Assembly (NCBI GenBank): GCA_040766885.1 | Contig: JAXGPP010000009.1 | Span: forward strand, 248,001 to 312,000 | From: JAXGPP01 sp040766885 | Lineage (GTDB): Bacteria > Planctomycetota > Planctomycetia > Pirellulales > Thermoguttaceae | Reading direction: 5' to 3' | Length of the DNA: 64,000 nt | In this document: positions 54,828 to 63,439 of the stretch, one piece after another | How positions within the stretch are numbered: position 1 is the stretch's first letter | How the letters are laid out: each line of letters begins with the position of its first letter | Made by a program: the position numbers and the translations under genes | The notes under the pieces: model-generated | The model's input: only the letters and a program-made list of their open reading frames with translations | Told to the model about the DNA's origin: nothing | Databases searched by the model: none

Positions 54828-55760
54828 TCATGTGCCGTCGGCCGCGCCGAAGGGATCGTCGCCCGTCTCATGAGGCTTTGCGGCCGGTTTCTCATCGGGC
54901 GGCGGCCCGAAGGGATCGTCTTCGGCAGGCGGGGCAGCAAAGGGATCAGCGTTTGGGGGCGGGGGCGCTGGCGACGGCGGACTCTGCGGCTTCGCGGGCA
55001 TTGCCCGCAAGGCGGCCCGGGACGCCTCGGCCTCGGCAGCCAGGGCGGCCGTGACCTCCGGATCGGTGAGCGTCCCGAGTGACTCCAGCAGTTCAAGGAC
55101 GCGCTCGTGCATGGCATAGCTCTGCCTGACGACCAGCACGGGCTGGCCGGCGATCATGGCTACAGCGATCGCGCCGGATGTGCCGTCGTCGGCGATGATC
55201 GGCGGGCGGGGGGCGGTGCTGGGACCTGCCGCGACCTCGCAACCATCGGCCACGCGCCAGGGTCCGGGAAGCACGGTGACCGCCTGGACGAGCCGGGCGA
55301 GATCGGTTTTCATCTCCTCGCCGTCGCCCACGAGCGCTGCGACGGGGTAGAGCCGGACCATCATGTTCTCCGGCGCGCGGGCGGACTCTCGAGTCGTGAT
55401 CAGGAGCACTTCGTCGCGCACGATGTACGTCATGTCGAGGTCTGCCAACAACAGGCGCAGCGCCGATCGCAGCTTGATGCCTGCGATGGATCGAGTAATT
55501 GGCGTGTCGGTTCCAATTCCCACGTCATCCAGCGTCCGCTGGTCGAGTTGGATCTCGATGGCGTGCATGTCCTTGAGGTACTCGATGACGTCAGAGAGCG
55601 GCGAGTCGATGAACTCCATCTGGGTGGTGGAGTCGAGCGCATTGAGGATCTTGAGCTCGGCGGCGGTCGGCCAGGGAAGCTGAAGTTGGCGCCCCAGGAC
55701 GGGTGGGGCGGCGAGAATTGCCGCCAGCAGCGCGGCCCAACAAGTAAGGCGAGAAAACAT
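54828..55760 (-). CDS. Secreted STN-like (secretin/TonB short N-terminal domain) protein
   Basis: A 310-aa protein with a signal peptide (to about residue 23) and AGGAGGAG about 4 bases before the ATG. Residues about 45-125 resemble the STN domain found at the N-termini of secretins and TonB receptors (MEFIDSPLSDVIEYLKDMH, then LRSALRLLLADLDMTYIVRDEVLLITT). It lacks a secretin barrel. The last 70 residues are Pro/Ala/Asp-rich with repeats of DPFG/DPFA (DPFAAPPAEDDPFGPPPDE). Probably a periplasmic adaptor. It lies 124 bases after ligA on the same strand. Partner unknown. Confidence 0.72.
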   Translation of the reverse strand: MFSRLTCWAALLAAILAAPPVLGRQLQLPWPTAAELKILNALDSTTQMEFIDSPLSDVIEYLKDMHAIEIQLDQRTLDDVGIGTDTPITRSIAGIKLRSALRLLLADLDMTYIVRDEVLLITTRESARAPENMMVRLYPVAALVGDGEEMKTDLARLVQAVTVLPGPWRVADGCEVAAGPSTAPRPPIIADDGTSGAIAVAMIAGQPVLVVRQSYAMHERVLELLESLGTLTDPEVTAALAAEAEASRAALRAMPAKPQSPPSPAPPPPNADPFAAPPAEDDPFGPPPDEKPAAKPHETGDDPFGAADGT

Positions 55761-55884
55761 GACTCTCCTCCTGTTCCAGAATTGCGCCGGCGGGCGGGCC
55801 AGCCGCGGGCCGCGCGTGACGGAAAAGAGCCACCCCCAGCCAGCATTCTAGCTCTGGAGTATCGACGTACAAGCGACCGGTGTG

Positions 55885-57888
55885 TTACGCCTCTCCCAGC
55901 AGGGCTTCGAATTCGGTTTCGCTGAGGATCGGTACCCCGAGTTGGCGGGCTTTGTCGAGCTTGCTGCCGGCGTCGGCGCCAACCACCAGGTAGTCGGTTT
56001 TCTTGGAGACGCTCGACGCCGCCCGGCCGCCATGCCGGGCAATCAGCTCTTCGATCTCATCGCGGCTGTACTTTTCCAGCGTTCCAGTCACTACGAGGGT
56101 CTTCCCTTCGAGCTTCCGCGAGACGGGGCCGGCGGGGCGGGCGGATTCCACGACCACGCCCACACTGCGCAGATCGTTGATGGTCTCCTGTCCGTAATCG
56201 CTGTGCAGGTAGCGGTGAACGCTGGCGGCGATGATCGGGCCGATCTCGTTGGTTGAACTGAGCGTGTCGACATCGGCTTCCAGCAGCGTGTCGATCGAGC
56301 CGAAGCGATCGGCCAGGACGGCAGCCACGCGGGCGCCGACGTGCCGGATCGACAGCGCGTTGAGCATGCGCGCCAGGCCGCGGTCCTTGCTGGCCTCGAT
56401 GGCGGCGAGGAGTTTATCAGACGATCTCTTTCCCATCCGCTCCAGTGTCAGGAGTTGTTCAGGCGTGAGCCGATACAGGTCGCCATACGTCCGGACAAGT
56501 TTCCGGTCGACGAGTTGGTCGACAAGCTTGTCGCCGAGCCCCTCGATGTCCATGGCATTGCGGCTGGCGTAGTAGCGCAAGCGTTCCTTGAGCTGTGCCG
56601 GGCAGGTCGGATTGGGACAGCGGATGTAGACGCCACCCTCATCGCGGACGAGCTTCGTGTCGCACGACGGGCAGTTTTCAGGAAACACGAACCGCGGCAG
56701 CGGCTGTTTGCGTTCGTGCTTCTCCACGCGAACGACGTGGGGGATGACCTTGCCGGCCTTCTCCACCACCACCACATCCCCCACGCGGACATCCTTGCGC
56801 TCGATTTCATCGGTATTATGGAGGCTCGCGCGGCTGACGACGGTGCCGGCCAGTTCAATCGGTTCGAGATCGGCGACCGGAGTCACGGTGCCCATCTTGC
56901 CGACTTGCACGCGGATGTCGTTGATCCGGGTTGGCCCCTCGAATTTCTCGAACTTGTAGGCGATCACCCAGCGGGGGCTCTTCGACGTGCGGCCGAGCCG
57001 CTCGCGCTGGGCGAAGTTGTTGACCTTGACCACCAGGCCGTCGATCTCAAAATCCAGTTCGTGCAGCCTGGCAATGACTTTTTCGCAGTGCTCGACGACG
57101 GCCTCGAACGAGTCGAACATGGCGACGTGGGGGGTGGCCGGGATGCCGTAGCCGCGGAGTTCTTCCAGGAACTCCATGTGGGTTTGGGCTTTGAGGCCCT
57201 CGATCTGGCCGACGCCGTGTGCGAAGAACCGCAGCGACCGCTCGGCACACACCCGGGGATCGAGTTGACGGATGCTTCCGGCGGTGACATTGCGAGTGTT
57301 GGCAAATGCGGGCTTCTCTTTTTTCTTCTGCTGCTCGTTGAGGCGCACGAGGTCGGAATTGGTCATGTAGACTTCGCCGCGGACCTCCATCACCGGCGGC
57401 AAGTCCTTAGCGGTCAGCCGCAGAGGGATATCCTTGATGGTGCGGATGTTGTGAGTGACATCGTCGCCCACCTGGCCATTGCCCCGGGTGACGCCGCGGA
57501 TGAGGAGGCCATTCTCATAAAGCAGGGAGATGGCCACGCCGTCGATCTTCAGTTCGACGACCCACTCGATCGGCTCGCCTTTGAGGAGCTTCGCGGTCCG
57601 ATCGCCGTACGCACGGAGTTCTTCTATGCTATAGGTATTGTCGATCGAGAGCATCGGCACCTGATGGCGGACCGGCACCAGCCCCTCGACCGGTTGATCA
57701 CCCACGCGCTGGGTGGGGCTATCGGGGACGAGCAGTTCCGGGTGGCGAGCCTCGAGTTGCTTGAGTTGATCGATGAGCCGGTCGTACTCCAGATCGCTGA
57801 TCTCCGGCGCCGCCTCGACGTAGTATTTGCGGTCGTGGTAGCGGATCAGTTCGCGGAGGCGTTCAACTTCTTTCTTGGGGTCTGACAT
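55885..57888 (-). CDS. ligA: NAD-dependent DNA ligase
   Basis: A 667-aa ligase from ATG 57888; the frame extends further but not conserved. The adenylation domain has ELKIDGVAI with the nucleophile K114 and GVTRGNGQVGDDVTHN. The OB fold follows. CPSCDTKL and CPNPTCPAQ form the zinc finger, then helix-hairpin-helix repeats (ALSIRHVGARVAAVLADRFG) and a C-terminal BRCT domain (GKTLVVTGTLEKYSRDEIE). It seals nicks during replication and repair. The gene ends 124 bases before the STN gene start. An unusual duplicated promoter region lies upstream. Confidence 0.97.
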   Translation of the reverse strand: MSDPKKEVERLRELIRYHDRKYYVEAAPEISDLEYDRLIDQLKQLEARHPELLVPDSPTQRVGDQPVEGLVPVRHQVPMLSIDNTYSIEELRAYGDRTAKLLKGEPIEWVVELKIDGVAISLLYENGLLIRGVTRGNGQVGDDVTHNIRTIKDIPLRLTAKDLPPVMEVRGEVYMTNSDLVRLNEQQKKKEKPAFANTRNVTAGSIRQLDPRVCAERSLRFFAHGVGQIEGLKAQTHMEFLEELRGYGIPATPHVAMFDSFEAVVEHCEKVIARLHELDFEIDGLVVKVNNFAQRERLGRTSKSPRWVIAYKFEKFEGPTRINDIRVQVGKMGTVTPVADLEPIELAGTVVSRASLHNTDEIERKDVRVGDVVVVEKAGKVIPHVVRVEKHERKQPLPRFVFPENCPSCDTKLVRDEGGVYIRCPNPTCPAQLKERLRYYASRNAMDIEGLGDKLVDQLVDRKLVRTYGDLYRLTPEQLLTLERMGKRSSDKLLAAIEASKDRGLARMLNALSIRHVGARVAAVLADRFGSIDTLLEADVDTLSSTNEIGPIIAASVHRYLHSDYGQETINDLRSVGVVVESARPAGPVSRKLEGKTLVVTGTLEKYSRDEIEELIARHGGRAASSVSKKTDYLVVGADAGSKLDKARQLGVPILSETEFEALLGEA

Positions 57889-58304
57889 GGTACCGGAAGA
57901 AGGCAAGAGGCAGCGGACCGCTTGCGGACGCCCCACGGCGGCCGAGTGTGCCGGTTATTGTCTCTAGATCGCCGGCCGCCTGCAATTACCACCGGCGGCA
58001 GAGGACGGCCGAGCTTTTCGCGGGTTCCGCCGGACGAGGATGCAACATTGTTGCAACGAGGCGCAACAACAAACGCGTTGTTGATTTTCGTGCGTCGCGA
58101 GGCGTGGCAGCAAGTGCAAGCGGGGAAGGGGTTTCGCACTTGGCATGTGAGCGCAACTTCGTACGTACTGTGAGGTACGTGTTGAAGTTCGCGCGATTTT
58201 CGCCATCAGCGGTTGCGCGAATTCGTCGGCGGGCGAGCTGACGGCGGGCGCAGGGAATCGGCGCAACGGGCCGGCAGAGGCCAGGCGAGTTGCGGATTGA
58301 GTCT

Positions 58305-58322
58305 GATTGTCAAAGAACGAAC
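58305..58322 (-). promoter_or_regulatory. boxA-like antitermination element
   Basis: The minus strand reads CGTTCTTTGACAATC, close to the rRNA boxA consensus TGYTCTTTRACAA. It is about 70 bases downstream of the copy-1 promoter -10. No rRNA gene lies downstream, only ligA about 420 bases away. Confidence 0.5.
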
Positions 58323-58389
58323 ACGGGCGGGGCCTGAGTTGTCGGGCGGGCGCGTGCCGGCGGACGGAGGTGCGTCGCAGCCGGGATAT

Positions 58390-58419
58390 AGTATACTTGT
58401 GTATATGTATCTTTGTCAA
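58390..58419 (-). promoter_or_regulatory. Near-consensus promoter, copy 1
   Basis: Minus strand TTGACA (58419-58414), 18-base spacer, TATACT (58395-58390). It directs transcription toward ligA. Confidence 0.7.
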
Positions 58420-58532
58420 TGCTGAAACCGGCCGGAGTTGGAAGGTTTTCTGGGGTTTCTGGAGGGGGTGGCGGGAAGCGGGAACGCGCTGCCGGGTATG
58501 GGCGCTGGGTTCAACGAGGGCTCTCAAAGTCG

Positions 58533-58567
58533 CCCAAGCGAAACGCCCTTGAGGGTGTTTCGCTTGG
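58533..58567. repeat. Strong palindromic hairpin between the two units
   Basis: CCAAGCGAAACGCCCT and AGGGTGTTTCGCTTGG form a 16-bp stem with one wobble position and a 3-base loop at most. No T-run follows. It may be a REP-like element or a structured barrier between the two promoter units. Confidence 0.6.
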
Positions 58568-58570
58568 ATA

Positions 58571-58965
58571 CGTCGCGGGGCGCGGCGGCAAGTGCAAGGC
58601 AGATAGGGTCTTCTGGCCAGGCGGCTCGACGCAAGTGAATCCACTCTTTTGACCTCAGTGTTGAAGTCCGCAGAGGGGGATAGAGGAGGAGTTAGAAGTT
58701 AGGAGTCAGAAGAGGAGCGATGCGGTCGTTCGCGTGGTGCTTTCAGATAGGGAGCGAGCGCGGGCCGGTCGCGAGGCAGGCCGTGGCGAGTGTGACGAAT
58801 TGAGAAAGAACGAACGGGGCGAGCGCCCGGGGTGTCGGGCGGGCCCTGGCGCGACGGAAGTCCGTCGCTGGCGGATTAAAGTATACTGTAGTACATGTAT
58901 TTTGTCAATAATGAAACCGGCCGGAGGCGGCCGGTTTTGCCGGGTTTCTGGAGGGGGTCGGGAGA
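58571..58965. repeat. Tandem promoter/leader unit, copy 2
   Basis: Second copy of the block described for copy 1. It carries a better promoter spacing and AAACCGGCC-GGAGGC-GGCCGGTTT, a hairpin directly upstream of the -35 box (58914-58937). Its boxA equivalent (CGTTCTTTCTCAATT on the minus strand, about 58801-58815) is more decayed. Confidence 0.65.
58880..58908 (-). promoter_or_regulatory. Near-consensus promoter, copy 2
   Basis: Minus strand TTGACA (58908-58903), 17-base spacer, TATACT (58885-58880). This is the best match to a sigma-70 consensus in the window. A GCGACGGA/TCCGTCGC stem-loop lies just downstream in the leader. Confidence 0.75.
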
Positions 58966-59046
58966 GCGGTCCAGCGCGGGCAGAGACGATACAACGCGGC
59001 AGGCGGGGCTCGTCACGGGGGAGTGAAGACGAGGAGGGCCGCGATC

Positions 59047-59122
59047 GTACTCCTCGCGCTCCGCGTGAGGCTCGCGCGGAACCGGCTACGAAGAAACCTC
59101 ACGGCGGAGCGTGAGGAGTACG
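59047..59122. repeat. Inverted repeat pair, REP/BIME-like
   Basis: GTACTCCTCGCGCTCCGCGTGAGG (59048-59070, split here as two arms) pairs with CCTCACGGCGGAGCGTGAGG plus AGTACG (59097-59122), with about 26 bases between. It lies about 100 bases upstream of the vault-like gene. Confidence 0.65.
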
Positions 59123-59222
59123 TGGAGCATGGGAACGAGGGGAATGGGGATGCGGGCGGCGCTTTCACGTTCCTTAGCGGATCCCGCCAGGTTCGGGACG
59201 TTGGCCTTCGAGTGACGCGGCC

Positions 59223-61061
59223 ATGAAATACAAGTACCTGGCTCACACGGGCGCTTTGCACGATACGGCGGTCGGACCATCGCGGGCGTCGCCGGGCCCG
59301 CGCGACCACGAGAGAGAACTGATCCGGAACCTCGCCGGGCGCCGTGTTCCCCAGCAGGTCGTTGATCTCGTGCCGGCAGCGGTCGCCTGGGAACACTACG
59401 CCATGCCCGTGGCCTTCGACGGCGAAACGCTCACGCTCGCCGTCGAGGATGCCGGAGACCTCGCCCTGTCTGACAAGCTGCAATTCCTGCTGGCCAAGGG
59501 CGTGCGTCTCGTGGCCGCCGACAAGGCCGCGATCGAGCAGGCGATTGAACGCCACTATGGGCCGCCCGGCGAGGAGGCTGAATCGCTGCTCGCGGAGTAC
59601 ACCGACGCGACGGTTGATTTCTGCGAAACCTTGGCAGAACCTCCGGCGCGGGCACGGCGGGCGCCGGGCATGCTGGTCCGTCGACGGGCCGGCGCACCGC
59701 CCGATTGGCGGCGGCCGGCGGCCGGTACTCGCGCGGCAGACACCGACAATTCAGGGCTCGACAACACGGCTCAACTGGCCGGAGGTGGAGGCATGCTGTT
59801 CTATACGGTCGAAGAAGGCCAGCGCGTGCTCATGCGGCGATCAAACGGCACCATGCGCGTCCTGGTTGGACCGGCGCGGGTCTGGCGCGGCCGCAGCATG
59901 TTCAAGCCGATGGAGCACTACGTCGCGCACCCGGGCGAGTTTCTCATCATCCGCTTTCGTGACGGGCGCCAGCAGCACCTGCCCGGACCGGTCGAGGTCT
60001 GGTTCGACCCGCGCGAACACGGAAGCATCACCAGGGAAGACGCGCTGCAGATTGCCGCCAGGGAGGCGGTGGTCGTCTACAGCAAAGATGAAGCCACCGG
60101 CCGGATCGCCCGGCGGATCGAGTACGGGCCGGCGCAGTTCGTCCCCGCGCCCGGCGAGTGGCTGCATACGTTCTCGTGGCACGGCTCGCAGGGTGGTTCG
60201 CAGGGTGTGCAGAAGGTGGCCAACAGCCTGGTCTTTCAGAAACTCTGGCTGATGCCCGACCAGATGTACCACGACGTCCACGATGTCCGCACGGCGGACG
60301 ACGCCGTGCTGATGATCCGGCTGATGATCTTCTTCGAGCTGTCGGACATCGAGCGGATGCTCGACACGACCCACGATCCGATCGGCGACTTTGTCAACGC
60401 GGCCACCAGCGACGTGGTCGAGTTCACCGTCCGGCACGACTTCGAATCCTTCAAGCGCAACACCGACAAACTCAACGAGCTGGAAACCTATCGGCAACTG
60501 ACCAGCCGAGCGGCCCAATGCGGCTACCGCATCAACAAAGTCGTCTACCGCGGCTACGGGGCCGCCGAATCGCTCCAGCAGATGCATAACCAGGCGATCG
60601 AGGCCCGCACCCGTCTGCAACTGGAGCGAGCGACGGAGACACAGGCCCAGGAACTGGAGAACTTCAAGCTCGAGTCGCAGCTCGCGCGGGCCGGCAAACG
60701 GCGGAACGAGCAGACGCTCGAGGTCGAGCACGACCTGGAGATGGCCGCCAAACGTCAGCAGGCCCAGATCGAGCGCCGCGAAGCGCAGCAGGCATCGCTG
60801 CGCCGCGAAGAAGAGCTGGCGTCGGCCGTGCGCGTCGAAATCGCGCGCCATGCCGACGCACAGCGACTGGAACACCTGAGAGAGCTGGGGAGCCTCGGCG
60901 TGGACCTGACCGCGTATCTGACGCAGTCCCGCGCCGACCGCCTCATCGAAGTGCGCGGCAGCGGCACGGCGGCTACCCACCTGCATCTCGAGGCTCCGCG
61001 CCCGGCCGAGGGGCCTCGGCCACTTGAGCCGAAGGAAACGGAAGGGTCCGAGCTGAACTAA
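59223..61061 (+). CDS. GspE-N domain fused to SPFH/major-vault-protein-like domain with coiled coil
   Basis: A 612-aa cytoplasmic protein without a membrane segment. Residues about 41-112 match the N-terminal GspE/MshE domain (RRVPQQVVDLVPAAVAWEHY, then LTLAVEDAGDLALSDKLQFL). A Pro/Arg/Ala-rich linker (115-190) follows. Residues about 192-460 are beta-repeats and an SPFH-type shoulder: FKPMEHYVAHPGEF, YGPAQFVPAPGEWLHTF and VRTADDAVLMIRLMIFFEL, resembling major vault protein repeats and shoulder. Residues about 460-560 are a long charged coiled coil like a vault cap helix. The function is not known; it could form an assembly. Neighbours are REP-like repeats on both sides. Confidence 0.72.
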   Translation: MKYKYLAHTGALHDTAVGPSRASPGPRDHERELIRNLAGRRVPQQVVDLVPAAVAWEHYAMPVAFDGETLTLAVEDAGDLALSDKLQFLLAKGVRLVAADKAAIEQAIERHYGPPGEEAESLLAEYTDATVDFCETLAEPPARARRAPGMLVRRRAGAPPDWRRPAAGTRAADTDNSGLDNTAQLAGGGGMLFYTVEEGQRVLMRRSNGTMRVLVGPARVWRGRSMFKPMEHYVAHPGEFLIIRFRDGRQQHLPGPVEVWFDPREHGSITREDALQIAAREAVVVYSKDEATGRIARRIEYGPAQFVPAPGEWLHTFSWHGSQGGSQGVQKVANSLVFQKLWLMPDQMYHDVHDVRTADDAVLMIRLMIFFELSDIERMLDTTHDPIGDFVNAATSDVVEFTVRHDFESFKRNTDKLNELETYRQLTSRAAQCGYRINKVVYRGYGAAESLQQMHNQAIEARTRLQLERATETQAQELENFKLESQLARAGKRRNEQTLEVEHDLEMAAKRQQAQIERREAQQASLRREEELASAVRVEIARHADAQRLEHLRELGSLGVDLTAYLTQSRADRLIEVRGSGTAATHLHLEAPRPAEGPRPLEPKETEGSELN

Positions 61062-61721
61062 CGGGTCGTCCACTGCTAACGGCCCAGTCGTCGCTACGCG
61101 ACGAAGGAAATGGGGGGGGCGGACCTTGACCGTGGGTTGAAACCCACGGCTACCATCATGGGTCGCTACGCGACCGGAAGATGCGGCAGCCGAAAAATGG
61201 ACGGGTCCACGAGCGAAGCGGCGGAGATGTCAGCGGGCGGTGAATGGGACGAAGATGCGGAGCGCACGGATGGTGCGTTCACATGTGGAGCGTGGGAGCG
61301 AGCAGGAATGGAACAAAGCGGCACTTTCGCGGAGCGAAAGGCGACAGTGTGTGGCGAGAGTAGTCGGCGCTGCTGAATGGGACGGGGATGCGGAGCGTCC
61401 GAGTCGCGCGTTTCCACGCGGAGCGTGGGAACGAGGGAAATGAGGCGGTCCGGGCAGGCGAGACGCCTGCACCACAAGGCAGAAAAATGGACCAGTCCAC
61501 GGGGACGGGGACGCGGAGCGTCTGGATGGTGCGTTCACACGAGTAGCGCGAGGAGGAATGGAACAGGGCGGCACTTTCGCGGAGCGAAAGGCGACTGTGC
61601 GGTGAGCGTGGCCGGCACGGCGGTAGCGCACGGGGACGCGGAGCGTCTGGATGGTGCGTTCCCACGCGGAGCGACGCAGAGCATGGGAACGAGGGAAAGG
61701 GATCGGTCGGTGGCGGGGCTT
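61062..61721. repeat. Array of compound REP-like repeats
   Basis: Four copies of a 70-100-base compound unit start near 61248, 61378, 61500 and 61629. Each begins with GGGACGGGGATGCGGAGCGTC-like sequence, then GGATGGTGCGTTC and a CACGCGGAGCGTG palindrome. Two also carry ACTTTCGCGGAGCGAAAGG (61323-61341 and 61573-61591). The first 90 bases hold TCGCTACGCGA and CCGTGGG-TTGAAA-CCCACGG hairpins, and GCAGGCGAGACGCCTGC lies near 61454. GGAG sits in the loops. No gene is credible here; a large plus-strand frame is the shadow of purK. Confidence 0.75.
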
Positions 61722-62866
61722 CTATGGCGAGGGGCTGTGGGTCAATTGGGTTCGCGCTTCCAAGACGCGGGCGGCGGCAAGGGAGGCGGAGTCGGCAAGG
61801 GCAGTGAGGTGGCCCATCTTGCGGCCCGGCCGGGCTTCGCGTTTGCCGTAGAGGTGCAGTTTTACGTCGGGCAATGCGCACGCGCGATGCCATTGCGGCG
61901 GTCCCGGCACCCAGAGGTCGCCGAGGAGATTGGCCATGGCGGCGGGCCGCAGTTGCTCCGTCGAAGCCAGCGGCAAACCGCAGACCGCGCGGACCTGCTG
62001 CTCGAACTGGCAGGCTACATGGGCATCGATGGTCAGGTGCCCGGAGTTGTGCGGGCGGGGCGCCAGTTCGTTGATGAGCAAGTCGCCGTCGCCGGTCAGG
62101 AAGAACTCGACGCACAGCACGCCCACCACATCGAGTTTCGTCATCACGGTACGGGCGATCTCGATTGCCGCGGAGGCGGCCCGAGGCGGAACCTGGGCCG
62201 GGGCCAGCGACAGGTCGAGGATATGGCGGCGATGGATGTTGGTTATCGGGTCGAAGCAGGCCAGTTCACCGGTCACGCCGCGCACCGCCACGACGGAGAG
62301 TTCGGACTCGAAGTTGATCCAGCGTTCCAGAACGGCTTCCGCTCCGCTGAGCGACTGCCAGGCACCGGCAACCTGGTCGTGAGAATCGACGCGGACCTGC
62401 CCTTTGCCGTCGTAGCCCCAGGAGGCGGTCTTGAGCACCGCCGGCAGGCCGACCGAAGCGATCGCCCGGTCGAGATCGGCCGCCGACCGCACTGCAGCGA
62501 ACGGTGTCACCGGCAGGCCGGCATCGCGCAGGAATGTCTTTTCGCGGAGCCGGTTCTGAGTCGTGTGGAGGACCTGCCCGGCGGGGCGAACCGGGGCGTG
62601 GCGGGCAGCGACCTCGGCCGCCAGGACGGGCACGTTTTCAAACTCAAAGCTGATCACATCGACGCCCTGGGCGAACTCGGCCACGGCATCGAGATCTCCG
62701 TAGGGCGACTGGATTTCGACATCGGCCACTTGTCCCGCCGGCGTATCATCGTCGGGCGACAGCACGCGGACCCGGTAGCCCATGCGGCGGGCGGCAATCG
62801 TGAACATGCGGCCCAACTGACCGCTGCCCAGCACGCCGATCACGGCCCCGGGAGGAATGAACGCGC

Positions 62867-62870
<4 letters not shown>
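61722..62870 (-). CDS. purK: 5-(carboxyamino)imidazole ribonucleotide synthase
   Basis: A 382-aa ATP-grasp enzyme from ATG 62870, which overlaps the purE stop (ATGA); the longer frame upstream is a shadow. It makes N5-CAIR from AIR, ATP and bicarbonate in purine synthesis. GVLGSGQLGRMF (about 11-22) is the opening glycine-rich loop, ASWGYDGKGQVRV the ATP-binding glycine loop, and EFFLTGDGDLLINELAPRPHNSGH the metal-binding glutamates and signature. Length is typical. Translated together with purE. Confidence 0.95.
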
Positions 62871-63355
<485 letters not shown>

Positions 63356-63397
63356 TTGCATCTCCAGCGGATTACCGCAACATCGCAGGGTTTCGCT

Positions 63398-63423
63398 GCT
63401 TTCGCGGAGCGAAAGGCGACAGT
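63398..63423. repeat. REP-like palindrome between ppc and purE
   Basis: CTTTCGC-GGAG-CGAAAGG followed by CGACAGT repeats the two copies in the array at 61323 and 61573. It is in the 85-base gap between the ppc stop and the purE start. Confidence 0.65.
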
Positions 63424-63439
63424 AGTTGATTTACCACAG

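Larger units (their letters stand above)
58091..58470. repeat. Tandem promoter/leader unit, copy 1
   Basis: This block and the one at 58571-58965 are diverged copies about 490 bases apart. They share, in order, a CGTCGCG...AAGTGCAAG block, ACTTCAACAC-type sequence on the minus strand, AAAGAACGAAC, GTCGGGCGGGC, the promoter core and GAAACCGGCCGGAG. Copy 1 keeps the fuller boxA-like element (58305-58320). It is non-coding. Confidence 0.65.

Noticed and set aside
58305..58965. rRNA gene in the duplicated promoter region
   Set aside because: The promoter and boxA layout looks like an rRNA leader, but no 16S, 23S or 5S sequence is recognised anywhere downstream to ligA.
58734..59114. 126-codon plus-strand frame in the repeat region
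   Set aside because: It crosses the promoter units and has a Gly/Arg-rich composition typical of non-coding GC-rich DNA.
61062..61721. CRISPR array
   Set aside because: The repeats are palindromic compound units with variable spacing and no regular spacers; no cas genes are present.
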